A stretch of 64,000 nucleotides of DNA from Streptomyces liangshanensis (GCF_011694815.1 NZ_CP050177.1:5496001-5560000), one strand, 5' to 3'. Positions 1 through 8,065 are shown, counted from the stretch's first letter. Translations and numbers: made by a program. Notes: generated by a model from the sequence alone, not told the origin.

Positions 1-363
1 TACGGCGGCCGGGCGGAGATCGCGGACGCGGCGCAGGCGCTGGCCAGGGACGTCGCGTCGGGCAAGCTCGACCCGTCCAAGGTCAACGAGAAGACCTTCG
101 CCAAGTACCTGTACTACCCGGACATGCCGGACGTGGACCTCTTCCTGCGTCCGAGCGGTGAGCAGCGTACGTCCAACTACCTGATCTGGCAGAGCAGTTA
201 CGCCGAGATGGTCTTCCAGGACGTGCTGTGGCCCGACTTCGACCGGCGGGACCTGTGGCGGGCGTGCCTGGAATTCGCCTCACGGGACCGGCGGTTCGGC
301 GGGGCGCTGCCCAACCTGTCGACGGGTGAGGACGACGAGATAGAGGAGCCGCAGGACAACTGA
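1..363 (+). CDS. uppS: Isoprenyl transferase (undecaprenyl diphosphate synthase family), 3' part
   Basis: Cytoplasmic cis-prenyltransferase that condenses isopentenyl diphosphate onto an allylic primer to make the polyprenyl carrier lipid for the cell wall. The frame is open from the first base, so the N-terminal half lies outside the window; 120 residues are visible. The family C-terminal signature is clear: [20 protein letters not shown], followed by [11 protein letters not shown], the conserved region that binds isopentenyl diphosphate. The end is an acidic tail (EDDEIEEP). It runs towards the minus-strand zur gene 59 bases away, as in other Streptomyces where uppS and zur are neighbours. 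Confidence 0.93.
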   Translation, partial: YGGRAEIADAAQALARDVASGKLDPSKVNEKTFAKYLYYPDMPDVDLFLRPSGEQRTSNYLIWQSSYAEMVFQDVLWPDFDRRDLWRACLEFASRDRRFGGALPNLSTGEDDEIEEPQDN

Positions 364-422
364 GCGGCGGGCGGGGCGGCGTACAGATCCGTGGGTCCGT
401 ACGCCCCCTCCGCGTCCGCTTC

Positions 423-863
423 TCAGTTCTTGGCCGCCGCCGCCGCGCACTCCGCGCAGGTGCCGAAGATCTCCACCGTGTGCGCCACCGCCACGTACCC
501 GTGCTGGGCGGCGATCGTCTCCGCCCACTGCTCGACGGCGGGGCCCTCGACCTCCACGGCCTTGCCGCAGATCCGGCAGACGAGATGGTGGTGGTGGTCG
601 CCGGTCGAGCAGCGCCGGTAGACGGACTCGCCGTCGTTCGTCCGCAGGACGTCCACCTCGCCGGCGTCGGCGAGGGACTGGAGGGTGCGGTAGACGGTCG
701 TCAGGCCGACCGAGTCGCCGCGGTGCTTGAGCATGTCGTGGAGCTCCTGCGCGCTGCGGAACTCGTCCACCTGGTCCAGCGCCGCCGCCACCGCGGCCCG
801 CTGGCGGGTGGATCGGCCGCGCACGGGGGCCGTGCCCGCTCCATCGCCGGTCGCAGTCGTCAC
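423..863 (-). CDS. zur: Zinc uptake regulator Zur (Fur family)
   Basis: Fur-family repressor that, loaded with zinc, shuts off zinc uptake genes. The 146-residue protein has an N-terminal winged helix (STRQRAAVAAALD, then GLTTVYRTLQSLADAGEVD) and a C-terminal metal-binding part with the HHHHLVCRICG cluster and a CAEC pair for the structural zinc. The frame is open upstream to an ATG at 956. The GTG at 863 is chosen because AAGGAGG lies about 7 bases before it and family alignment begins near there. It is the last gene of the znuACB-zur unit, 73 bases downstream of znuB. Its likely operators lie in front of znuA. Confidence 0.93.
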   Translation of the reverse strand: MTTATGDGAGTAPVRGRSTRQRAAVAAALDQVDEFRSAQELHDMLKHRGDSVGLTTVYRTLQSLADAGEVDVLRTNDGESVYRRCSTGDHHHHLVCRICGKAVEVEGPAVEQWAETIAAQHGYVAVAHTVEIFGTCAECAAAAAKN

Positions 864-936
864 AGGTGCCTCCTTGCCTCTGCCCGTATCCGCCGGGCGT
901 CGCCCGCTTACGTCGGGCCATTCTGCCAGCTCGCGG

Positions 937-1911
937 TCACACCGCGATGTCATCACCGGCCCGCCGGGCGCCTGGGACGGCCTTCACGGACCGTTCCGTG
1001 GCCGGTTCGGACCGGTTCCCCTCCGCCGTGCCCCCCACCGGGCTCTCCCGGGGTCCCTCCGCAGGTCCCTCCGGCGTTTCGCGCGCCGTCAGGGCCCGCG
1101 CCCGCCGTCTCGCCAGGGGGGTGGCGAGGACGGTCAGGACCACGAAGAGTCCGATGGCCAGCAATACGATTGTCGCGCCCGGCGGCACGTCCTGGTAGTA
1201 CGAGGTGACCGTGCCGCCCACCGAGACCGTCGTCCCGATCACGACGGCCAGCACGAAGGTGACCGCGAACGACCGGGTGACCTGCTGGGCCGCCGCCACC
1301 GGCACCACCATCAGCGCGCTCACCAGCAGCAGCCCCACGACCCGCATGGCGACGGTGACGGTGACGGCCGCCGTGACGGCCACCAGCAGGTTCAGGGTCC
1401 GTACCGGCAGCCCGGTGACCCGGGCGAACTCCTCGTCCTGGCTGACCGCGAACAGCTGGCGCCGCAGCCCCACGGTGACCAGCACCACGAAGGCCGCGAG
1501 CACGGAGATCGAGATCACGTCCTGGGACGAGACCGTCGACAACGAGCCGAAGAGGAACGACAGCAGATTCGCGTTCGACCCGTTCGGCGCGAGGTTGATC
1601 AGCAGGACGCCGCCGGACATCCCGCCGTAGAAGAGCATGGCGAGCGCGATGTCGCCGCGGGTGCGGCCGTACGCCCGGATCAGTTCCATCGTGACCGCGC
1701 CGCCCACCGACACCAGCGTCGCCGTCCACACGGGGCTCCAGGACAGCAGGAAGCCCAGGCCGACGCCGGTGAGGGCGACGTGCCCGATGCCGTCGCCCAT
1801 GAGCGCCTGGCGGCGCTGGACGAGGTAGATGCCGATGGCGGGGGCGGTGACGCCGATCAGCACGGCGGCGATCAGCGCGCGCTGCATGAACGGGGCCTGG
1901 AGGATTTCCAT
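937..1911 (-). CDS. znuB: Zinc ABC transporter permease ZnuB
   Basis: Integral membrane subunit of the high-affinity zinc importer (ABC-3 family, 324 residues). About eight hydrophobic segments follow the opening MEILQAPFMQRALIAAVL. The family segment IGHVALTGVGLGFLLSW and the later VLVTVGLRRQLFAVSQDEEFARVTG loop are present. The C-terminal tail is Arg-rich then acidic and is probably cytoplasmic. Its ATG at 1911 overlaps the znuC stop codon by one base (TGATG), so translation is probably coupled. Longer in-frame starts upstream run through znuC and are rejected. Confidence 0.95.
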   Translation of the reverse strand: MEILQAPFMQRALIAAVLIGVTAPAIGIYLVQRRQALMGDGIGHVALTGVGLGFLLSWSPVWTATLVSVGGAVTMELIRAYGRTRGDIALAMLFYGGMSGGVLLINLAPNGSNANLLSFLFGSLSTVSSQDVISISVLAAFVVLVTVGLRRQLFAVSQDEEFARVTGLPVRTLNLLVAVTAAVTVTVAMRVVGLLLVSALMVVPVAAAQQVTRSFAVTFVLAVVIGTTVSVGGTVTSYYQDVPPGATIVLLAIGLFVVLTVLATPLARRRARALTARETPEGPAEGPRESPVGGTAEGNRSEPATERSVKAVPGARRAGDDIAV

Positions 1912-2759
1912 CAGCTCAGCAGTCCTGTACGGAGCGGCTCGCCGGCCGCGTGGGGGTGGACGTGGTCGTGGCCGGGCAGGGCGTGCTGGCCGACCGCCTT
2001 GGGCGGCGGCCCGTCGTGCAGGACGCAGCCTTCGCGCAGCACCACCGCGCGGTCGATGAGGGGCTCCAGCGGGCCCAGTTCGTGCAGGACGAGCAGCACC
2101 GTCGTACCGGCCGCGACCTGTTCGCGCAGGGTCGACGCGAGGATCTCCTGGCTGGCCAGGTCGACGCCGGCCATCGGCTCGTCCATGATCAGGAGTTCGG
2201 GTTCGGAGGCGAGCGCCCGGGCTATCAGCACGCGCTGGTACTGGCCGCCGGACAGCGCGTTCACGGAGTCCTTGGCCCGGTCGGCGAGGCCCACCAGCTC
2301 GATGACCCGCTCGACGGCCGCCCGGTCGGCCTTGCCGGGCCACCGCAGCCCCGTACGGGACAGGCGCCCGGCGGCGACGATCTCGCGGACCGTCGCGGGC
2401 ACGCCGCCCTCGGCGGTGGTGCGCTGCGGTACGTACCCGACGCGCGACCAGTCGCGGAAGCGGCGCAGCGGGGTCGAGAACAGCGCGACCTCGCCGGCGG
2501 TGAGCGGGACCTGCCCGATCACCGCGCGGACGGCGGTGGACTTGCCGGAACCGTTGGCGCCGAGCAGGGCGACGACCTCGCCGTGGTGCACGGTGAGGTC
2601 GATGCCGCGCAGCACCGGGCGGGCGCCGAGGGTGGCCGTCGCGCCCCGCAGGGAGATGACGGGGGCGCCCGGGGCGTCCCGGCCCGCGGACCGCCGCTCG
2701 TCGTTCGCGTTCGCCTTCGCGGTTGCCTTCGCGTTCGCCTTCACGTTCACCGTCGCCAT
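1911..2759 (-). CDS. znuC: Zinc ABC transporter ATP-binding protein ZnuC
   Basis: ATPase that powers ZnuAB zinc import at the inner face of the membrane. Walker A is GANGSGKST, the ABC signature is LSGGQYQR and Walker B is LLIMDEP, followed by the switch histidine in LVLHEL. The C-terminus is His-rich (GHDHVHPHAAGE), common in zinc transport ATPases. The start at ATG 2759 is preferred because GGAGG lies 9 bases upstream; an alternative ATG at 2816 has a weaker site. Before the ABC domain sits a low-complexity run of Ala, Lys and Asn encoded by an imperfect hexamer repeat, so the true N-terminus is the least certain part. Length is 282 residues. Confidence 0.92.
   Translation of the reverse strand: MATVNVKANAKATAKANANDERRSAGRDAPGAPVISLRGATATLGARPVLRGIDLTVHHGEVVALLGANGSGKSTAVRAVIGQVPLTAGEVALFSTPLRRFRDWSRVGYVPQRTTAEGGVPATVREIVAAGRLSRTGLRWPGKADRAAVERVIELVGLADRAKDSVNALSGGQYQRVLIARALASEPELLIMDEPMAGVDLASQEILASTLREQVAAGTTVLLVLHELGPLEPLIDRAVVLREGCVLHDGPPPKAVGQHALPGHDHVHPHAAGEPLRTGLLS
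2700..2756. repeat. Imperfect hexamer repeat in the 5' end of znuC
   Basis: About nine consecutive units of the type TTCGCG/TTCGCC/TTCACG on the plus strand, which the minus-strand znuC frame reads as a run alternating Ala or Val with Lys and Asn (KANAKATAKANAN). It precedes the ABC domain and has no equivalent in E. coli ZnuC as I remember it. Slippage would change linker length in steps of two residues without a frameshift. Confidence 0.7.
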
Positions 2760-2838
2760 GCCGGTCGCCTCCGTCGGTATCGCTGTCGGCTGCTTCACGT
2801 CTGTTTCAAGCCACATCGCCTCGATCCGGGAGCCTCGC

Positions 2839-3834
2839 TCACTTCGCGCCCAGAGCCTTTTGGAGCGCGGCGAGATTGGCCTCCATGACCTCCAGGTAGT
2901 CAGCGCCCTTGGACTTGTCCGTGATTCCCTCCAGGGGGTCCAGGACGTCCGTCCGCAGGCCCGCGTCCCCGGCGAGGGTCTTCGCGGTCCTGTCGCTGGC
3001 GAGCGTCTCGAAGAATACGGTGCTGACCTTGTCCTGCCGGGCAATGGTCCCCAGCTCCTTGACGCGTGCGGGACTGGGCTCCGCCTCGGGGTCGACGCCG
3101 GCGATCGCCTCCTGCTCCAGGCCGTACCGCTCGGCGAGGTAGCCGAAGGCGGCGTGGGTGGTGATGAAGGTCTTGGTGGTGGTGTCCGCGAGGCCCTGCT
3201 CGAAGGCGGTGTCGAGGGCGCCGAGCTGTCCGACGAGGGTGCCGGTGTTCGTCCGGTACGTGGCGGCGTGGTCCGGGTCCGCCTTCTCCAGGGCGGCGCC
3301 GACGCCCTTGGCGACCTCGGCGTACTTCACCGGATCCAGCCAGATGTGGGGGTCCTTGCCGCCCGCGGACTCCTCCGCGTGGTCCTCGTCGCCGTGGTCC
3401 TCTTCGCCCGCGTGGTCGTCGTGGCCGTGGCCGGCCTCGGTGCCGTGCTGTTCCAGCGTGGTGAGCGAGGCCGCGTCGACGATCTTTCCCGCGCCGGACT
3501 GGCCGATGGCGTCGTCGACGGCGGGGGCGATGCCCTTGAGGTACAGCACGACGTCGGCCTGGCCGAGCCGGGCGGTCTCCCGGGGGCTCAGCTCCAGGTC
3601 GTGCGGCTCGGTGCCGGGCTTGGTGAGCGTCGTGACGGAGACATGATCGCCGCCTATGCGCTCGGCCAGGAACTGCATGGGGTAGAACGACGCGGTCACC
3701 GCCAGCTTGCCGTCGCTCCCGCCACCGCTCGTGCCTCCGGCCGGGTCGGAGGAGGAGCAGGCGGACAGCGCCAGCAGGCCGAGCGTGACCGCTCCGGCCG
3801 TGGCGGCGGTGGGTATCAGACGTCGTACGTTCAT
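2839..3834 (-). CDS. znuA: Zinc ABC transporter substrate-binding lipoprotein ZnuA
   Basis: Extracellular zinc-binding lipoprotein of the cluster A-I family, 331 residues. A signal peptide ends in the lipobox LSAC about 24 residues in. The metal-site histidine near the start is in TEPHDLELSP, and later ones follow in KDPHIWLDP and FITTHAAFGYLAERYG. Between the first two is the family's mobile acidic/His loop (HGHDDHAGEEDHGDEDHAEE), thought to capture zinc. The frame allows starts at 3849 (TTG) and 3843, but ATG 3834 fits the promoter: a -10-like GAAAAT ends 7 bases before it and there is no ribosome binding site, so the message is probably leaderless. Two Zur-type boxes cover this promoter. 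Confidence 0.94.
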   Translation of the reverse strand: MNVRRLIPTAATAGAVTLGLLALSACSSSDPAGGTSGGGSDGKLAVTASFYPMQFLAERIGGDHVSVTTLTKPGTEPHDLELSPRETARLGQADVVLYLKGIAPAVDDAIGQSGAGKIVDAASLTTLEQHGTEAGHGHDDHAGEEDHGDEDHAEESAGGKDPHIWLDPVKYAEVAKGVGAALEKADPDHAATYRTNTGTLVGQLGALDTAFEQGLADTTTKTFITTHAAFGYLAERYGLEQEAIAGVDPEAEPSPARVKELGTIARQDKVSTVFFETLASDRTAKTLAGDAGLRTDVLDPLEGITDKSKGADYLEVMEANLAALQKALGAK

Positions 3835-3871
3835 GACAGTCATTTTCAACTAATGTGGAAACGATTGTCAA
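3834..3871 (-). promoter_or_regulatory. znuA promoter with two Zur-type boxes
   Basis: On the minus strand a perfect TTGACA (3871-3866), 18-base spacer and GAAAAT (3847-3842) sit 7 bases before the znuA ATG. Overlapping these are two 15-base dyads, TGACAGTCATTTTCA (3834-3848, plus strand) and TGGAAACGATTGTCA (3856-3870). Each matches 12 of 15 positions of the Streptomyces Zur box as I remember it (TGAAAATGATTTTCA). Their centres are 22 bases apart, two helical turns, so two Zur dimers could sit side by side over -35 and -10. Confidence 0.8.
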
Positions 3872-3978
3872 CAACGTGCGGTCCTGCCCGTTCCCGCATA
3901 CCGATTTGATACAGGGGGTGCGGCCGCCGCTAATCTGGGGCATTCGCCGTTCGTCGCCGTCGTAATGAAGAGAGCACC

Positions 3979-5361
3979 GTGGCCGCCGACAAGATCGACA
4001 CCATCGTCAACCTGAGCAAGCGCCGTGGCTTCGTCTACCCGTCCAGTGAGATCTATGGTGGTCAGCGGGCCGCCTGGGACTACGGGCCGCTCGGAGTCGA
4101 GCTGAAGGAAAACCTCAAGCGCCAGTGGTGGCGCTCCATGGTCACCTCGCGCGAGGACGTCGTCGGTATCGACTCGTCGGTGATCCTTGCCACCGAGGTC
4201 TGGGAGGCGTCCGGCCACGTCGCGACCTTCACGGACCCGCTGACCGAATGCACCTCCTGCCACAAGCGTTACCGCGCCGACCACCTGGAGGAGGCGTACG
4301 AGGAGAAGCACGGCAAGGCGCCGGTGAACGGCCTCGCCGACCTCAACTGCCCCAACTGCGGCAACAAGGGCACCTTCACCGAGCCCAAGTCGTTCTCGGG
4401 TCTTCTTTCCACGCACCTCGGCCCGACCCAGGACACGGGCTCGGTCGCCTACCTGCGCCCCGAGACGGCGCAGGGCATCTTCACCAACTTCGGCCAGGTC
4501 CTCCAGACGTCGCGCAAGAAGCCGCCGTTCGGCATCGCGCAGATGGGCAAGTCCTTCCGGAACGAGATCACTCCGGGCAACTTCATCTTCCGCACCCGCG
4601 AGTTCGAGCAGATGGAGATGGAGTTCTTCGTCAAGCCGGGCGAGGACGAGAAGTGGCACGAGTACTGGATGGAGCAGCGCTGGAACTGGTACCGCGACCT
4701 CGGCCTGCGCGAGGAGAACATGCGGTGGTTCGAGCACGCTCAGGAGAAGCTCGCGCACTACGCGAAGCGCACGGTCGACATCGAGTACCGCTTCTCCTTC
4801 GGCGGCAGCGAGTGGGGTGAGCTGGAAGGCGTGGCGAACCGCACCGACTACGACCTCTCCGTGCACTCCAAGGCGTCGGGCCACGACCTGCTGTACTTCG
4901 ACCAGGAGAACAACGAGCGCTGGACCCCGTACGTCATCGAGCCGGCCGCCGGTGTCGGCCGCGCGATGCTCGCCTTCCTCCTCGACGCGTACAACGAGGA
5001 CGAGGCGCCCAACGCCAAGGGCGTGCTGGAGAAGCGCACCGTGCTCCGCCTCGACCCGCGCCTCGCGCCGGTCAAGGTCGCGATCCTGCCGCTCTCCCGC
5101 AACCCGCAGCTCTCGCCGAAGGCCAAGGGCCTCGCGGAGGACCTGCGGCGCAACTGGAACATCGAGTTCGACGACGCGGGCGCCATCGGCCGCCGCTACC
5201 GCCGCCAGGACGAGATCGGCACGCCGTTCTGCGTCACCGTCGACTTCGACACCCTGGAGGACAACGCGGTGACCGTGCGCGAGCGCGACACCATGCTCCA
5301 GGAGCGCGTCTCCCTGGACCAGATCCAGGCGTACCTGGGCGGCCGCCTCCTCGGCTGCTGA
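3979..5361 (+). CDS. glyS: Glycyl-tRNA synthetase (class II, dimeric type)
   Basis: Charges tRNA-Gly with glycine in the cytoplasm. The 460-residue protein is the single-chain alpha2 form, not the two-subunit bacterial form. Class II motifs are visible: [20 protein letters not shown] near the start, motif 2 in [25 protein letters not shown], and motif 3 in [14 protein letters not shown] zinc-ribbon-like insert (CTSCHKRY with CPNCGNKG) lies at about residues 95-130. The C-terminal anticodon-binding domain contains [11 protein letters not shown]. Start is GTG 3979 after a weak purine run. It is transcribed away from znuA and ends 20 bases before a strong hairpin. Confidence 0.97.
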   Translation: MAADKIDTIVNLSKRRGFVYPSSEIYGGQRAAWDYGPLGVELKENLKRQWWRSMVTSREDVVGIDSSVILATEVWEASGHVATFTDPLTECTSCHKRYRADHLEEAYEEKHGKAPVNGLADLNCPNCGNKGTFTEPKSFSGLLSTHLGPTQDTGSVAYLRPETAQGIFTNFGQVLQTSRKKPPFGIAQMGKSFRNEITPGNFIFRTREFEQMEMEFFVKPGEDEKWHEYWMEQRWNWYRDLGLREENMRWFEHAQEKLAHYAKRTVDIEYRFSFGGSEWGELEGVANRTDYDLSVHSKASGHDLLYFDQENNERWTPYVIEPAAGVGRAMLAFLLDAYNEDEAPNAKGVLEKRTVLRLDPRLAPVKVAILPLSRNPQLSPKAKGLAEDLRRNWNIEFDDAGAIGRRYRRQDEIGTPFCVTVDFDTLEDNAVTVRERDTMLQERVSLDQIQAYLGGRLLGC

Positions 5362-5380
5362 CGTATCACGTTCCCGGCTC

Positions 5381-5415
5381 GAAGCCCCCGGTTCCGTTAC
5401 GGAGCCGGGGGCTTC
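5381..5415 (+). terminator. Terminator downstream of glyS
   Basis: An 11-base perfect stem (GAAGCCCCCGG with CCGGGGGCTTC) continues through a near-complementary interior around GTTCCGTTACGGAG. It starts 20 bases after the glyS stop. It lacks a long T-run, as is common for actinobacterial terminators. Confidence 0.8.
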
Positions 5416-5481
5416 GTCGCACACTGGCGGTACGCCGACGCCCCATGCCCGCACGCCCACGTGTCACAACAGGAGGTTCGG

Positions 5482-5688
5482 ATGCCGTCCACGACCACCA
5501 GCACCGTCCGCCGATGGGATCAGCACGGACGCGAGCATGTCGTACGCGTCCAGAAGTCAGGTGTCCTGCGGTCGCTGGTCTGCGACACCTGCGACTGGCG
5601 AATAAACGCGCAGTTCCTGCCCTGGCTCAAGGCCGAGGAACACCTGACGGAGGCTCACCAGGCCACGGTGAACCCGGCGAAGGACTGA
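5482..5688 (+). CDS. Small hypothetical protein with a Cys2-His2-like motif
   Basis: A 68-residue protein of unknown function. An open frame begins upstream at 5461, but AGGAGG sits 7 bases before the ATG at 5482, which fixes the start. It has a basic N-terminus, then CDTCDWRIN and a downstream HLTEAHQ, giving a C-x2-C ... H-x5-H spacing that could hold one zinc ion. Small proteins of this look are common beside Streptomyces core genes. It converges on a TetR gene 70 bases away; the gap is GC-rich with several self-complementary GGGC/GCCC stretches that may terminate both. Confidence 0.75.
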   Translation: MPSTTTSTVRRWDQHGREHVVRVQKSGVLRSLVCDTCDWRINAQFLPWLKAEEHLTEAHQATVNPAKD

Positions 5689-5758
5689 GGGCGACGGCCC
5701 GGGCGACGGGCTGTCGTCCACGACGACCCGGGCGGGCCCCCGCCCCGCGCCGCCCGGG

Positions 5759-6343
5759 TCAGGTGCGCAGGCCCCGGACCACCAGGTCGCAGACCGCGCT
5801 GAACTCGTCGTCCATCGACGGCTTCTGCCACTCGGGGGCGTACGTCGGGTCGTGGAACCGGGCCGTCGCCGCGAAGACCGCGACGGCCACCCGGTGCGGG
5901 TCCGGCGCCGTGAACTCGCCCGCCCGCACGCCCTCTTCGACGATCCGGGTGAGCTGGCTCGTCAGTATCGACAGGTGCGTCTCGGTCACGCCGCTGTTCT
6001 CGCGGGCGAGCGTGTCGTACGTGGCGAACAGCTCCGGGTCGTCGCCCGCCTTGTGCCGCTTGGCCTCGAACAGGGCCATGAGCCAGCCGCGCAGCTTCTC
6101 CGCGCCCCCGGGGGTGATGGCGTCGGTGATGCTCTCCAGCGTGATCTCCGTACGCTCCAGCCAGCGCTGGGTGACCGCCTCGCGGAGCGCGGCCTTCGTC
6201 CGGAAGTGGCGGTACACGCTCCCGTGGCTGACACCCAGCAGCCGTGCCACGTCGACCACCGTGGCCTTCGCCGGACCGTAACGGCGCAGGACCTCTTCGG
6301 TCGCTTCGAGGATGCGCTCGGCGGTCAGGGTCTCGGTGGTCAT
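5759..6343 (-). CDS. TetR family transcriptional regulator
   Basis: A 194-residue one-component repressor. The N-terminal DNA-binding domain is typical: AERILEATEEVLRRYG, then VDVARLLGVSHGSVYRHFRTKAALREAV, whose recognition helix is within GVSHGSVYRHF. The C-terminal domain is all-helical and its ligand cannot be predicted. It lies 100 bases downstream of the aldo/keto reductase gene on the same strand, so it may be co-transcribed with it and control it through the palindrome at 7531-7552. Confidence 0.9.
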   Translation of the reverse strand: MTTETLTAERILEATEEVLRRYGPAKATVVDVARLLGVSHGSVYRHFRTKAALREAVTQRWLERTEITLESITDAITPGGAEKLRGWLMALFEAKRHKAGDDPELFATYDTLARENSGVTETHLSILTSQLTRIVEEGVRAGEFTAPDPHRVAVAVFAATARFHDPTYAPEWQKPSMDDEFSAVCDLVVRGLRT

Positions 6344-6443
6344 CGGGGGAGCGACCTTTCATGGCTGGTACGGCGGCCCTTACCCGTCGACATTACCCGC
6401 CACCCGCCCGCCGGGTCGGCCTCCTGTCCGCGGCGCACGCCGC

Positions 6444-7508
6444 TCAGTGTTCGCTGTCGAGGTGCGCCATCTGGGAGCTCGGGTACCGGTCGCCCTGGGC
6501 CGCGCCGGCCGGGACGGCCCGCTCGATGGCGGCCAGGTCGTCGGCGTCGAGCGTCACGGTGAGCGCACCGAGGGACTCGGCCAGCCGGTCGCGGTGACGG
6601 GCGCCGACCAGCGGCACGATGTCCTCACCCCGGGACAGCACCCAGGCGATGGCCGTCTGCGCGACGGTCACCCCCTTCTGCTCCGCGACCTTGCGCAGGG
6701 ACTCGACCAGATCGAGGTTGTGGCGGAGGTTCTCCCCCTGGAAGCGGGGGCTGATCGCCCGGAAGTCGGTTGCCGCCAGCTCGCGGTCCGGCGTGAAGTG
6801 GCCGCTGATGAGACCGCGCGACAGCACCCCGTACGCCGTGATGCCTATGCCCAGCTCCCGGGCGGTCGGCAGGATCGTGTCCTCGATGCCGCGCGAGATC
6901 AGCGAGTACTCGATCTGGAGGTCGGATATCGGGGCGACGGACGCCGCCCGGCGGAGGGTGTCCGCGCCGGCCTCCGAGAGCCCGATGTGCCGCACATGGC
7001 CCGCCTGGACCAGCTCGGCGATCGCGCCGACCGTCTCCTCGACGGGCACGGCCGGGTCGACGCGCGCGATCCGGTAGATGTCGATGTGGTCCGTGCCCAG
7101 GCGCTGCAAGGAATACGCCGCGAAGTTCCGCACCGCCGCCGGGCGGCCGTCGACCGGGCCCCACCCGTTGTCGGGGTCGCGCATGCCGCCGAACTTCACG
7201 CTGATCACCGCACGCTCACGGGCGCCCGCGGGGGCGGTGCGCAGCGCTTCGTTGATCAGCATCTCGTTGCTGCCCATGCCGTAGAAGTCGCCCGTGTCGA
7301 TCAGGGTGACACCGGCGTCGAGCGCGGCATGCAGCGTGGCGAGGGACTCGGCGCGGTCCCCGCCCTCGTACAGCGCGGACATGCCCATCGCGCCCAGGCC
7401 GAGCGCGGAGACCTGCGGGCCGGTCGAGCCGAGCCGGCGGGTGGGGACGGGGGAGGGGGTGCCCGAGGCGGGGGTGGTCACGGGCGTCGTCTTCTCGGAA
7501 GATGTCAT
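6444..7508 (-). CDS. Aldo/keto reductase
   Basis: NADPH-dependent reductase with a TIM barrel, 354 residues. Family motifs include LGLGAMGMSALY at the first strand, LIDTGDFYGMGSNE with catalytic Asp and Tyr, VISVKFGG with the catalytic Lys, and the cofactor-binding end IVPLVGARHRDRLAESLGAL. It belongs to the group acting on small aldehydes and ketones, and the physiological substrate is unknown. ATG 7508 is preferred over ATG 7553 because the latter falls inside the operator palindrome. TTGAAA, a 17-base spacer and CACTCT end 6 bases before 7508, so the message is probably leaderless. Confidence 0.92.
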   Translation of the reverse strand: MTSSEKTTPVTTPASGTPSPVPTRRLGSTGPQVSALGLGAMGMSALYEGGDRAESLATLHAALDAGVTLIDTGDFYGMGSNEMLINEALRTAPAGARERAVISVKFGGMRDPDNGWGPVDGRPAAVRNFAAYSLQRLGTDHIDIYRIARVDPAVPVEETVGAIAELVQAGHVRHIGLSEAGADTLRRAASVAPISDLQIEYSLISRGIEDTILPTARELGIGITAYGVLSRGLISGHFTPDRELAATDFRAISPRFQGENLRHNLDLVESLRKVAEQKGVTVAQTAIAWVLSRGEDIVPLVGARHRDRLAESLGALTVTLDADDLAAIERAVPAGAAQGDRYPSSQMAHLDSEH

Positions 7509-7514
7509 GCGACA

Positions 7515-7552
7515 AGAGTGGCATGACCGATGACAGATTTCAATATCTGTCA
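7515..7552 (-). promoter_or_regulatory. Promoter and operator of the aldo/keto reductase gene
   Basis: A perfect inverted repeat of TGACAGAT (7531-7538) and ATCTGTCA (7545-7552) with a 6-base spacer. On the minus strand the proposed -35 (TTGAAA, 7543-7538) lies inside it and the -10 (CACTCT, 7520-7515) just after. A repressor bound here would block the polymerase. The neighbouring TetR product is the obvious candidate. Confidence 0.65.
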
Positions 7553-7609
7553 TTCACTACTTCGGGGGACCCGTCCGGGGGTTTCGGCCGATGTGGGCGA
7601 ATAACCGCG

Positions 7610-7639
7610 TGACGGCCGCCCCCCACCCGGTGGTAGCGT
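7610..7639 (+). promoter_or_regulatory. Promoter ahead of the 7-codon ORF and DUF6243 gene
   Basis: GTGACG (7610-7615), an 18-base spacer and TAGCGT (7634-7639) give a good actinobacterial sigma-70-type promoter. It ends 7 bases before the ATG at 7647, so transcription should start at or next to that codon. Confidence 0.6.
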
Positions 7640-7646
7640 CACTGGC

Positions 7647-7670
7647 ATGTTCTTCCAGATCTACGAGTGA
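7647..7670 (+). CDS. Seven-codon leaderless upstream ORF (MFFQIYE)
   Basis: ATG to TGA encoding MFFQIYE, placed 7 bases after a good -10 box with no ribosome binding site, so it would be read from the very 5' end of the message. It ends 72 bases before the DUF6243 start. It may be a translated leader that controls the downstream gene, or a chance ORF. Support is positional only; conservation of the peptide among Streptomyces would decide it. Confidence 0.4.
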   Translation: MFFQIYE

Positions 7671-7742
7671 GCGCGCGGCGGCCACGGCCCGCCCCCCACC
7701 GACGATTCCGCAGATCACTTCACATCACTTCGGGAGAACCCC

Positions 7743-7979
7743 GTGGCAAAGAGCCGCAACAACCTTCTCGGCGTCGGCGGGCAGCGCAAGAAGCTGTCCC
7801 GCGCCGACCAGCAGGGCAACGGCCCCGCCCGTAACGCCGACCGCGCGGTCGCCGCCGACCAGAAGCAGGAGCTGCTCCGCAAGATGCGCGAGCGCGCCGC
7901 GGGCGGCGAAGACCAGCAGGCCGACGGCGCCGAAGGCGCCGCGGGTGGGGCGGCCGAGACCGAGACGCCCGCGTCCTGA
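7743..7979 (+). CDS. DUF6243 family protein
   Basis: A small basic protein of 78 residues with the family opening MAKSRNNLLGVGGQRKKLSR. The central part, rich in Gln, Arg and Lys (AADQKQELLRKMRERAA), could form one helix. The tail is acidic and Ala/Gly-rich, probably disordered. Function is unknown; the family is widespread in Streptomyces. Start GTG 7743 is preceded by GGGAGAA. It is transcribed from a promoter near 7634 with the short ORF in the leader, and faces the enoyl-CoA hydratase gene across a very strong hairpin. Confidence 0.8.
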   Translation: MAKSRNNLLGVGGQRKKLSRADQQGNGPARNADRAVAADQKQELLRKMRERAAGGEDQQADGAEGAAGGAAETETPAS

Positions 7980-7990
7980 CCTGACACACA

Positions 7991-8020
7991 GCGATACACG
8001 GCGATACACCGCGATACACC
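7991..8020. repeat. Three tandem 10-bp repeats (GCGATACACS)
   Basis: GCGATACACG, GCGATACACC, GCGATACACC in direct succession right after the DUF6243 stop. The last copy runs into the left arm of the hairpin at 8017. Confidence 0.85.
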
Positions 8021-8065
8021 GCGTGCCCGTACCCAACGCCAGGCGTTGGGTACGGGCACGCGGTG
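8017..8065. terminator. Bidirectional terminator, 24-bp perfect stem
   Basis: Bases 8017-8040 are the exact reverse complement of 8042-8065, with one base (8041) between them. It lies between two convergent genes (DUF6243 and enoyl-CoA hydratase), so it can stop transcription from both sides. Confidence 0.85.

Noticed and set aside
727..3909. 1060-codon plus-strand open frame across the znu operon
   Set aside because: It is antisense to zur-znuB-znuC-znuA, has no domain, and is rich in Arg/His/Gln repeats typical of a shadow frame in GC-rich DNA.
3868..5460. 530-codon minus-strand frame over glyS
   Set aside because: Shadow of the glycyl-tRNA synthetase gene; no motif, and amino acid bias of an antisense frame.
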